NCBI GenBank assembly: GCA_937891875.1 | Contig: CALATR010000337.1 | Location: 1 to 6,733 of the forward strand | Source of the DNA: an uncultured Pseudomonadota bacterium | GTDB lineage: Bacteria; Myxococcota_A; UBA796; GCA-2862545 | Length of the DNA: 6,733 bases | Direction of reading: 5' to 3' | Shown: positions 1-6,084 of the stretch, one piece after another | Layout: each line of letters begins with the position of its first letter | Numbering within the stretch: the stretch's first letter is position 1 | Program-made: the position numbers and the translations under genes | The notes under the pieces: model-generated | The model's input: the letters and a program-made list of their open reading frames with translations, nothing else | The model's database searches: none | Told to the model about the DNA's origin: nothing

Positions 1-1708
1 GCAGCCAGTCGCCACCGAGGATCCGCAGCTCCGTCAGGTAGGCCATCTCATCGCCGGTCTCGGCGGAGACGCCCGCGTGGTCCCAGGCAGCCTTGGCCTC
101 GGTGATGAGCCCCAGGCGAGCGAGGTCGATGCCGTCGCGCACCTCCGGATCGCCCAGGAACTCCGGCCGGACCTCCCAGGGGACCGAGAGATCCCCCACG
201 TCGTGCTCGGGCTTGCGGGCGGCGAGCTCCTTCGCCACGTCGGGGGCGACCTCGACCAGGCGGCTGTACGCGAGGATGGCGTAGTAGCTGTGCGGGACCT
301 CCTCGCAGAGCGTGCGCCACCCGGCGATCGCCTCGGCGCGCTTCTTCTCGATGTCCGTCGCCACCGTGGGCGCGGAGACGTCCGGGTACATGCGCCAGCG
401 CGCGGCCCAGTAGCGACCGGCCTCGACGTGGCGGCGGTCGGTGTAGAGCGGCAGGCTGGCCAGGGACTCTGCGGCCGCGATGGCCTCGTCGGGGCGGCCG
501 TCCAGGTAGAGCGTCCAGGCGAGGCGCCAGGTGGACTCGGGGGTCGTGTCGCCCTCCGGGAGCGTCTCCAGCGACTTGCGCCAGTACTCCTGGGCCTTGG
601 CGACGTTGTCCCCTTCCTGCAGGCTGATCCCCGCGTGCAGCCACCCGTCGTCCGCGTAGCTCGACGTCGGGTACAGCTGTGGGATCGACGCGAACGCCTG
701 GGCCGAGCTGGTGTACTCGCTGCGCCGGAACTTCGCCGTGCCCACCAGGTAGAGCCCTCGGGCGCCCCAGTCGTCCGACGCGTCGGTGCACCGGGTGCCG
801 ATGTCCGAAAACGCCGCGATCGAGCTCGACAACCGGTTCTTCTTGTACTGGCTGCGTCCCTTGGCGAACAGCAGCATGCAGGCCTCGTCCGAGCGGTCTC
901 CGGCCGGGGGCTGCAGGGAGCCGACCTCCGAGATCACCGTGTCCCACTGGCCCATGCGCATGAGCCGGTAGCCCCGCCGCGCCTTCTCCTGCCAGGTCGG
1001 GTTGCGGCCATACGCCTTCAGCGCGTCCCAGCCCTGCCGCGACGCCTCCGACTGCGGGTACTCCGACCAGATCCGGCGCAGGTGGGTGTACGCGGCGTCG
1101 GACCCGGAGCCCGCCCGGGCAGCCAGCGCCAGCAGGGCCTCGGGGGCGCCTGGCGCAGGATCGGCCTGGGCGGCCAGCTCCTCGTAGATCGTGTACGCCT
1201 CCTTGGTGCGGCCCAGATCCTTGAGCACGCTGGCCCGCACCAGCTTCGCCCGCGCGGACTGACCGCTGCCGTCGGGCACCTCGGCCAGCGCGGCGAGCGC
1301 CTCCTCCGGCCGCTCGTTCGCCAGCAGCGCCTCTCCGCGGACGAGCGCGAGCCACGCCTCGGGGACCGCGACACCACCCTCCGCCTGATCCACCAGGGGC
1401 AACGCCTCCTTCGCCCGACCGGCGTGCACCAGGGCCCACGCCTTCACGAAGGCGAGCGCGCCCCGCTGGGGACCGTTCAGGGTCGAGGTGTCCACGGCGT
1501 CGAGACCGTCCAGCACCCGATCCCAGCGGCCGTAGCGGAGGTCGGTGCGCAGGGCCTCGGGCAGGTCGAGCACCGAGGCGCGCAGGTCGGGCGGCACCAC
1601 GACCGTGGGCGCGATGGTGGGCACGGCGGCATCATCCACGCCGTTCGTGAGCGAGAGCGGCGCGGTGAGCACCAGCGCGGCAACCAGGCCGAGAGAAGGC
1701 AGGTTCAT
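1..1708 (-). CDS. Soluble lytic murein transglycosylase-like protein, Slt type (3' end missing)
   Basis: This open frame starts at ATG 1708 on the minus strand and runs 569 codons without a stop to the window edge. The family cleaves peptidoglycan glycan strands in the periplasm to form 1,6-anhydro-muramyl ends. What is seen is the long alpha-helical repeat region. After a hydrophobic N-terminus (residues 5-20) there are TPR-like helical pairs from about residue 57 to 545, for example AKLVRASVLKDLGRTKEAY (154-172). The part around 430-485 (GRYWAARW, then VPHSYYAILAYSRL) resembles the segment just before the catalytic domain of Slt70-type enzymes. The SLT domain with its glutamate would lie beyond base 1, so catalytic activity is inferred. 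An ATG start leaves no basic residue before the hydrophobic core; an in-frame GTG at 1771 would add a 21-residue Arg-rich stretch. Neither start has a strong Shine-Dalgarno. The alternative is a non-enzymatic TPR protein of the BamD/YbgF type, which is less likely given the 430-485 segment. Confidence 0.75.
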   Translation of the reverse strand, partial: MNLPSLGLVAALVLTAPLSLTNGVDDAAVPTIAPTVVVPPDLRASVLDLPEALRTDLRYGRWDRVLDGLDAVDTSTLNGPQRGALAFVKAWALVHAGRAKEALPLVDQAEGGVAVPEAWLALVRGEALLANERPEEALAALAEVPDGSGQSARAKLVRASVLKDLGRTKEAYTIYEELAAQADPAPGAPEALLALAARAGSGSDAAYTHLRRIWSEYPQSEASRQGWDALKAYGRNPTWQEKARRGYRLMRMGQWDTVISEVGSLQPPAGDRSDEACMLLFAKGRSQYKKNRLSSSIAAFSDIGTRCTDASDDWGARGLYLVGTAKFRRSEYTSSAQAFASIPQLYPTSSYADDGWLHAGISLQEGDNVAKAQEYWRKSLETLPEGDTTPESTWRLAWTLYLDGRPDEAIAAAESLASLPLYTDRRHVEAGRYWAARWRMYPDVSAPTVATDIEKKRAEAIAGWRTLCEEVPHSYYAILAYSRLVEVAPDVAKELAARKPEHDVGDLSVPWEVRPEFLGDPEVRDGIDLARLGLITEAKAAWDHAGVSAETGDEMAYLTELRILGGDWL

Positions 1709-1951
1709 GGCGGTCCGGGGGGTGGTCGCAGCGCGCGGACGCAGCGGGTCCGTCGGCTGCCGAGCGCGCACGACGCCTGGAGGGGGTCGGGTCGGGCGCA
1801 CCCTTCGGTTGGGGAGGGCGAAGCTGGGGGAGGAAGCGGAGGGGTCAGCTGGATGGTAACACCACGGACAGCGGGTTCGCAGGGATCCGCCGGGCTGAAA
1901 GAAACCGGGCGCCTCGTTCGTTGACTCAACGAGGGACCTGCACCTCGACCC
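1709..1951. other. Divergent intergenic region between the Slt-like and M50B-like genes
   Basis: This 243-bp stretch separates two divergently transcribed genes and must hold both of their promoters. I could not find a convincing sigma-70 or sigma-54 promoter for either direction. The only clear structure is the pair of overlapping inverted repeats at 1912-1934. If the Slt-like gene begins at GTG 1771, the non-coding part shrinks to about 180 bp. No small ORF or RNA gene is evident. Confidence 0.6.
1912..1934. promoter_or_regulatory. Overlapping inverted repeats, candidate operator
   Basis: Two perfect inverted repeats share their right-hand side. The inner one is TCGTTGA-C-TCAACGA (1918-1932), 7-bp arms around a single base, typical in form of a dimeric repressor site. 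The outer one is CCTCGTT (1912-1918) and AACGAGG (1928-1934), 7-bp arms around 9 bases, which could also form an RNA hairpin. The site ends 17 bp before the TTG start of the M50B-like gene. Its right arm includes the GAGG (1931-1934) that is the only upstream Shine-Dalgarno-like sequence for that start. A regulatory role is inferred from symmetry and position alone. Confidence 0.35.
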
Positions 1952-2662
1952 TTGGAGGGCCACCTGGCTTCCGAAGACCGCGACCGCCGCCCCCGCCGCA
2001 ACCGGCGCACCCCGTGGCTCCGCCTGCTGCTGCTCGTCGGCGTGGTGGTCGCCATCGGCTGGCTCTGGCAGCACCCCGCCCTGTGGCCGCTCAAGGTCAC
2101 GGTCGTGCTCTTCCACGAGCTCGGCCATGCCGTCGCCACCTGGGCCACCGGGGGCAGCGTGCAGGCGATCACCCTGTCGCCCTTCGAGGGCGGCGAGACC
2201 CTCAGCGTCGGCGGAAATCGCCTGTTGATCCTCAATGCTGGCTACCTGGGCTCCCTGCTCGCCGGCATGGGGCTGCTGGCCAGCACCAAGGTGGTCGCCG
2301 GCGCGCGCCTCGTGACCCTGGGCCTCGGCGTGGGCCTGTTGATCACGGCAGTCACCCTGGTGCCGTTCCTGTCCTTCGGCTTCGTCTTCACCGCGGCGGT
2401 CGGCGTGGTCATGCTGCTGGTCGGCGTGTTCGTGCCCGGGTTCATCCGCCGCTGGATCGTGCGGATCCTCGGCGTCTTCTCGGTGCTCTACGCCGGCATG
2501 GACGTCTACAGCGACGTGTTCGCCCGGGCGCTGGACACGACCGTGCAGAGCGACGCGGTCATGCTCGCCCTGCACACCGGCGTGCCCGCGATCGTGTGGG
2601 GCGGCGCCTGGATGGTGCTGGGCGTCGTCGCCCTCATCCTGTCTCGCCGCTGGCTGGTCTAG
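1952..2662 (+). CDS. M50B-like family zinc metallopeptidase, integral membrane
   Basis: The protein is 236 residues, very hydrophobic, with an Arg-rich N-terminus (10-24) expected to face the cytoplasm. It has membrane segments at roughly 22-40, 47-62, 91-110, 116-138, 142-165 and 212-232. The zinc-binding HExxH motif reads HELGH at 55-59 (H55, E56, H59), placed at a membrane helix as in site-2-protease-type enzymes. Downstream the pattern NAGYLGSLLAG (95-105), DVYSD (184-188) and SDAVMLALHTGVPAIVW (200-216) matches the uncharacterised M50B-like group (Pfam PF13398). Its conserved Asp residues (D184, D188, D201) probably replace the LDG motif of classical M50 proteases. Substrate and role are unknown. 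No ATG fits the N-terminus. TTG 1952 is used here, but its GAGGGA lies 15 nt away; CTG 1964 has GGAGGG (1954-1959) 4 nt upstream and would remove four residues. It is convergent with the DUF4340 gene, 28 bp apart. Confidence 0.85.
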   Translation: MEGHLASEDRDRRPRRNRRTPWLRLLLLVGVVVAIGWLWQHPALWPLKVTVVLFHELGHAVATWATGGSVQAITLSPFEGGETLSVGGNRLLILNAGYLGSLLAGMGLLASTKVVAGARLVTLGLGVGLLITAVTLVPFLSFGFVFTAAVGVVMLLVGVFVPGFIRRWIVRILGVFSVLYAGMDVYSDVFARALDTTVQSDAVMLALHTGVPAIVWGGAWMVLGVVALILSRRWLV

Positions 2663-2663
2663 A

Positions 2664-2677
2664 TCGGCGGGGGCCGA
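2664..2677. terminator. Short hairpin between convergent genes, weak terminator candidate
   Basis: In the 28-bp gap between the M50B-like and DUF4340 stop codons, TCGGC and GCCGA form a perfect 5-bp stem around a GGGG loop. There is no T-run on either side, so intrinsic termination would be poor. It could still act in both directions as a pause or RNA-stabilising hairpin. Confidence 0.2.
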
Positions 2678-2690
2678 CGCGGCCGAACGC

Positions 2691-3965
2691 TCACGGAAGC
2701 AGGCGGACGAGCTCCTGGATCGACGCCTCTGGGATCGCGTACACCGGTCCGCCGGACGCGTCCTTGGCCAGGCGGACCTCGCCGCGCACCGGACCGAGCT
2801 CGACCAGGCGCACCTGATCGCTGCCGAGCCACGCCCGCACCCGCCCCTCGACCTGGGGCAGGGCCTCGGGGAGGTCTGTGGCCGCGTGGTCGACCGGGGT
2901 GAGGCGGATGGCCTGGTAGAGCGCCACCGCCTGATCCTCGGCGAGCCCGTTGGCCCGCCAGCCCTCCTCGCCGCCGGTCAGCTCGGCGCTCTGACCTCCG
3001 AGGGCGAAGACGATGCGCTCGACCCGGCTGCTGCGCACGGGAAAGGCGCGAGGGTCGAGCAGATCGGTCGGGCCCATGGACAGGAACGCGAGGCGCTCGG
3101 GCAGGATGGTGCCCTGGTTGCCGTGGGCGGTCTGCACGAGCCGGCCCATGGGGAGCTCGGCGCCGAAGCGCGCTTCCTGCTCGGTGCCGTCGCGCAGGCC
3201 CACGACGAGGCGGTGGTCGGGGTCCTGGATGCCGTCGGGCGCGGCGTTGTCCATGAAGGTGTCGAGGCGGAGGTCGAGCGCGCCCAGCACGAGGCTCTCG
3301 ACGTCCTGGGGATCGGCGCGGCCGAAGCCCTCGAGCCAGAACAGGTCGCCCTGATCCCGGGTGACCGACAGCACGCCGTCCGGGGACTCGAGGCGGACGA
3401 AGGCCAGCTTGCTGGCGTCGAAGTCGAAGACGCGGGAGTCGCGGAAGGCGTAGGGATCGATGAGCACGTCCCGGTCGAGCTGGCCGCGCACGGCGACCAG
3501 GGCGCCCGACGGGGCCCGGGCATAGGACTGCCAGCCGATGGGAGCGGCGTGGCCGAGGTCGAGCGACAGGGTGCGCCCCCCGGACACGGTCAGCTCGACG
3601 TGGCCGCGGGGTGGGTCGCCGAGCCCCAGCGCGTCTGCGGACTCACCGTCGTTCAGCGGCACACCCAGGTCCAGCCGGACCAGCGCCTCGATGGCGGCCT
3701 CGATGCGCACCTGATCGGCGGACTGCTCCACCGGGGAGGTGAGCCGCCAGCCGGTCGGCTGCCGCACCGCAATGAGGTCCTCGCGGCCGGGCTGGCGGAT
3801 CAGGAGCCCCTCGACCTGGGAGGGATCGACGTCCCACACGGGCTCGGTCGCCTGCTGGTCCCAGGCGGGATCGGGCGTCCGCCGCGGCACCAGCAGGAAG
3901 ATCAGCCCCACCACGATCGTGGCCGCGGACAGGACCACCAACAGCCGCACTTGACGCTCGTCCAT
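2691..3965 (-). CDS. DUF4340 domain-containing membrane-anchored protein
   Basis: The protein is 424 residues with one N-terminal membrane helix (7-27) followed by VPRR, so most of it should lie outside the cytoplasm. The body shows the DUF4340 pattern: a beta hairpin ending GWRLTSPVEQSADQ (72-85), then a helix EAAIEALVRLDLGVPL (89-104), and later YAFRDSRVFDFD (172-183). The hairpin-helix unit recurs: VEGLLIRQPG to RLDLGVPL (51-104), LAFVRLESPDG to LRLDTFM (187-238), and VERIVFALGG to RLTPVDHA (315-361). No catalytic motif is seen. Family members are often encoded beside Gld-type ABC-2 transporter genes as auxiliary gliding or secretion components; here no such gene is adjacent, so function stays unknown. 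ATG 3965 is chosen because GAGG precedes it by 5 nt and the helix follows at once. The same frame is open back to 4127, but that extension lacks conserved features and would cross the grpE start. Confidence 0.85.
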   Translation of the reverse strand: MDERQVRLLVVLSAATIVVGLIFLLVPRRTPDPAWDQQATEPVWDVDPSQVEGLLIRQPGREDLIAVRQPTGWRLTSPVEQSADQVRIEAAIEALVRLDLGVPLNDGESADALGLGDPPRGHVELTVSGGRTLSLDLGHAAPIGWQSYARAPSGALVAVRGQLDRDVLIDPYAFRDSRVFDFDASKLAFVRLESPDGVLSVTRDQGDLFWLEGFGRADPQDVESLVLGALDLRLDTFMDNAAPDGIQDPDHRLVVGLRDGTEQEARFGAELPMGRLVQTAHGNQGTILPERLAFLSMGPTDLLDPRAFPVRSSRVERIVFALGGQSAELTGGEEGWRANGLAEDQAVALYQAIRLTPVDHAATDLPEALPQVEGRVRAWLGSDQVRLVELGPVRGEVRLAKDASGGPVYAIPEASIQELVRLLP

Positions 3966-3970
3966 CCCGA

Positions 3971-3974
3971 CCTC
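3971..3974 (-). promoter_or_regulatory. Ribosome binding site of the DUF4340 gene
   Basis: GAGG on the minus strand, 5 nt before ATG 3965. It decides between this start and longer in-frame options upstream up to 4127. Confidence 0.6.
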
Positions 3975-4017
3975 GCGAGCCCCGCGGATAACGGCCGCAT
4001 CCGGGTCCGGCGAGGTC

Positions 4018-4045
4018 TTGCCCGACCCGATCGCGCGGTTATCGT
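4018..4045 (+). promoter_or_regulatory. Candidate sigma-70-type promoter of grpE
   Basis: TTGCCC (4018-4023; 4 of 6 matches to TTGACA) and TATCGT (4040-4045; 4 of 6 matches to TATAAT) are separated by 16 bp. Transcription would start near 4052, giving a leader of about 35 nt before ATG 4087. The match is modest in a GC-rich background. No CIRCE inverted repeat and no clear heat-shock sigma-32 promoter was seen, although grpE is often heat-regulated. Confidence 0.3.
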
Positions 4046-4077
4046 CGGGGACCCGGGCGGCCAGTCCCCGCCCCCCT

Positions 4078-4081
4078 GGAG
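4078..4081 (+). promoter_or_regulatory. Ribosome binding site of grpE
   Basis: GGAG lies 5 nt before ATG 4087. It fixes the grpE start at 4087 rather than at the in-frame TTG 4018, which coincides with the candidate -35 element. Confidence 0.6.
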
Positions 4082-4086
4082 TCGTC

Positions 4087-4746
4087 ATGTCCGAGCGAGA
4101 CGAGAACACCCCGGACGAGCCCGGCACCCCGGAGTCCGAGGAGACCGCCGAGGATCAGGTCCAGGACGGTGAAGCCGAGGTCATCGACGCGGAGGCCGAG
4201 GTGGTCGACGCACAGGCCGTCGAGCCCGAGCCGGTCGAGGACAACGTCGAGGTCCTGCCCGACGAGTCCACCCGCCTGCGCCAGCAGCTCGACGAGTCCT
4301 CGGCCCGCCTGCGCGCGGTGTCCAAGGCCTACAAGGACCTGCAGACCGAGATGGACGCCTTCCGTCGGCGCCAGCAGGTGCTCGCGGAGGCCAAGGCCGA
4401 GAAGCGCGCCGCCCAGGTGGTGGAGCGCTTCTTCGAGCCGGTGCAGAACCTGCGCCGCGCCCTGGACCAGACCGACGTGTCGCTGGAGGACCTGCGCGCC
4501 GGCGTGCAGATGGTGCTCAAGCAGTTCGTCGGCCGCATGGAGGAGCTCGGCCTGGCCGAGATCCCGGGTGTGGGCTCCACCTTCGACCCGCAGGTGCACG
4601 ACGCCCTGGCCCAGCTCCCGGTCACGGACGAGGCCATGAACGGCAAGGTCATCGAGGTCTACGCGACCGGCTGGCGGGTCGGCGACAAGGTGATCCAGCC
4701 CGCGCAGGTCGTGGTCGGCGTGTACCAGGAGCCGGCGGACGCATAG
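4087..4746 (+). CDS. grpE: GrpE, nucleotide exchange factor of DnaK
   Basis: GrpE is the cytoplasmic co-chaperone that releases ADP from DnaK (Hsp70) and resets its folding cycle. The 219-residue product has the family layout: an acidic, low-complexity tail (1-60, rich in Glu, Asp and Val); a long dimerising helix or coiled coil (about 61-112); a helical bundle with FFEPVQNLRRALDQ (115-128) and LEDLRAGVQMVLKQF (133-147); and the C-terminal beta domain. The GrpE signature is clear: FDPQVHDALAQLP (166-178), then GKVIEVYATGWRVGDKVIQP (186-205) and AQVVV (206-210). Length is near the usual 180-220. The gene is not beside dnaK, dnaJ or hrcA within the window. It is divergent from the DUF4340 gene (121 bp between starts) and convergent with the response regulator gene, leaving 21 bp between stops with no evident terminator. 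Confidence 0.95.
   Translation: MSERDENTPDEPGTPESEETAEDQVQDGEAEVIDAEAEVVDAQAVEPEPVEDNVEVLPDESTRLRQQLDESSARLRAVSKAYKDLQTEMDAFRRRQQVLAEAKAEKRAAQVVERFFEPVQNLRRALDQTDVSLEDLRAGVQMVLKQFVGRMEELGLAEIPGVGSTFDPQVHDALAQLPVTDEAMNGKVIEVYATGWRVGDKVIQPAQVVVGVYQEPADA
4174..4215 (+). repeat. Two-copy 21-bp imperfect tandem repeat in the grpE acidic tail
   Basis: GCCGAGGTCATCGACGC (4174-4190) and GCCGAGGTGGTCGACGC (4195-4211) match at 15 of 17 positions with a 21-bp period. They encode the heptapeptides AEVIDAE and AEVVDAQ. The segment following, AVEPEPV, is more diverged. This lies in the unstructured acidic tail, where length variation is tolerated. Confidence 0.6.
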
Positions 4747-4767
4747 CCGGGGCGGCAGACGGTCGCG

Positions 4768-6084
4768 CTAGGACAGGCCGTACTTCTTGAGCTTGTCGTA
4801 CAGCGTCCGCAGGCCGATCCCCAGGTGCTCCGCCGCCTTCTTGCGGTGGCCGTCGTGCAGCTCCAGGGCGGCGACGATGGCCGCACGCTCGGCCTGCTCG
4901 AGCGTAGGCGCCGGCGCGCTGGCCGGGGGGGGTGCCTGGGTGCCCATGCCGTCCAGCACGAGGTCGTCGGGGCGCACGACGCCGTCTTCGGCCAGGATGG
5001 CGGCCCGCTCGAGCACGTTGCGCAGCTCGCGCACATTGCCCGGCCACGGGGCCTCCTCCAGCGGCGCCCGGCAGGCCGGATCGAGCACGAGCCCGTCCTG
5101 ACCGTGATCCCGGGCGACCTCGCCCAGCAGGCGCTCCGCGAGGGGCCAGACGTCCTCCCGCCGCTGCCGCAAGGGCGGCAGGGTGATCGGGAACACCGCC
5201 AGGCGGTGGTAGAGATCCTCGCGGAACGTGCCGTCCTGGACCATCGCGCGCAGGTCCCGGTTGGTGGCGGCGACGAAGCGCACGTCCGCCTGGAGCACCT
5301 CGCGCCCACCTACCCGGCGAAACGTGCGCTCCTGGAGCACGCGGAGCAGGCGCGCCTGGATCGACGGACCCAGCTCGCCGACCTCGTCGAGGAAGAAGGT
5401 GCCACCGGCAGCGTGCTCCAGCTGCCCGCGGCTGCGATCGACAGCACCGGTGAACGCACCCTTCTCGTGGCCGAACAGCTCGCTCTCGAGCAGGGTCTCG
5501 GACAGGGCTGCCCCGTTCACTGCGACAAAGGGGCCGTTCGAACGCCGACTGTGGCGATGCAGCGCCCGGGCGCACACCTCCTTGCCGGTGCCGCTCTCCC
5601 CCAGCAGCAGCACGGTGGCGTCCGTGCGCGCGACCTTGCGCAGGGCCGAGACCACCGGCCGCATGACCGGCGCGTCCCAGACGGGCTCGTCGGCGGCAGG
5701 TGCCGCGGCGCGGGCCTCCCCTGCCCCGGCCAGGGCGCGGCGCACCAGCAGGCGCAGGGCGTCCGGACCGGGCAGGGGCTTCTCCAGGAAGTCGAGCGCG
5801 CCCAGCTTCATCGCCTCGACGGCGACGTCGACCCGCCCGTGGGCGGTGAGCACGATGGCGGGGAGGTCGGGCTGCTCGTCGTGCAGGGCCCGGAGCAGCT
5901 CGATGCCGGGCATGCGCGGCATGCGCAGATCGGTGATCAGCAGGTCGAAGCGTTCTTCTCGGGCAGCCCCCAGGGCGGCGGCTCCGTCGCGCACCGCCCG
6001 GACCTGGTGCCCCTCGCCCCGGAGGACCTCGGCGATGAAGTCGCGGAGAGCGGCCTCGTCGTCAGCGACCAGGATCTGCGCCAC
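4768..6084 (-). CDS. NtrC-family sigma-54-dependent response regulator
   Basis: This 438-residue regulator activates sigma-54 RNA polymerase when phosphorylated. Domains in order: a receiver (1-118) with acidic pair D8-D9, phospho-acceptor D52 (in ITDLRMP), T80 and K102; an AAA+ domain (about 136-365) with Walker A GESGTGKE (162-169), the sigma-54 contact loop GAFTGA (209-214), Walker B GGTFFLDE (227-234), FREDLYHRL (287-295) and PWPGNVREL (346-354); a Pro/Ala linker (384-394); and a Fis-type helix-turn-helix (about 396-436, KKAAEHLGIGLRTLYDKLKK). All key residues are intact, and length is typical for the class. The start is GTG 6084, preceded by GAGG 6 nt upstream; the receiver begins immediately after. 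It overlaps the upstream kinase gene by 23 bp, so the two are probably translationally coupled. Targets cannot be read from the window. The exact subtype (NtrC, ZraR, AtoC) is not resolvable. Confidence 0.95.
   Translation of the reverse strand: MAQILVADDEAALRDFIAEVLRGEGHQVRAVRDGAAALGAAREERFDLLITDLRMPRMPGIELLRALHDEQPDLPAIVLTAHGRVDVAVEAMKLGALDFLEKPLPGPDALRLLVRRALAGAGEARAAAPAADEPVWDAPVMRPVVSALRKVARTDATVLLLGESGTGKEVCARALHRHSRRSNGPFVAVNGAALSETLLESELFGHEKGAFTGAVDRSRGQLEHAAGGTFFLDEVGELGPSIQARLLRVLQERTFRRVGGREVLQADVRFVAATNRDLRAMVQDGTFREDLYHRLAVFPITLPPLRQRREDVWPLAERLLGEVARDHGQDGLVLDPACRAPLEEAPWPGNVRELRNVLERAAILAEDGVVRPDDLVLDGMGTQAPPPASAPAPTLEQAERAAIVAALELHDGHRKKAAEHLGIGLRTLYDKLKKYGLS

Noticed and set aside
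77..1924. Long open frame on the plus strand (615 codons) opposite the Slt-like gene
   Set aside because: Its product is Arg/Gly/Ala/Pro-rich low-complexity sequence with no recognisable domain, a usual shadow in GC-rich DNA. The minus strand of the same stretch encodes a coherent TPR-type protein.
1921..1926. TTGACT as a -35 element for the M50B-like gene
   Set aside because: It matches 5 of 6 bases, but no -10 element lies 16-18 bp downstream, and transcription would then start after the assigned start codon. The bases belong to the palindrome instead.
4009..4021. Possible sigma-54 (-24/-12) promoter, GG then TTGC, before grpE
   Set aside because: The GG and GC are separated by 9 bp rather than the required 10, and the rest of the -24 element does not match.
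3966..4127. 54-residue N-terminal extension of the DUF4340 protein from a start at 4127
   Set aside because: It lacks a better ribosome binding site, puts a polar stretch before the membrane anchor, and overlaps the grpE coding region.
2886..4172. 428-codon open frame on the plus strand opposite the DUF4340 gene
   Set aside because: It is antisense to a gene with clear family features and a ribosome binding site, its product has no recognisable motif, and it would overlap the grpE start in another frame.
5910..5927. 9-bp tandem repeat GCATGCGCG / GCATGCGCA
   Set aside because: It lies in the codons for the conserved receiver motif RMPRMPG around the phosphorylation loop, so coding constraint explains it.
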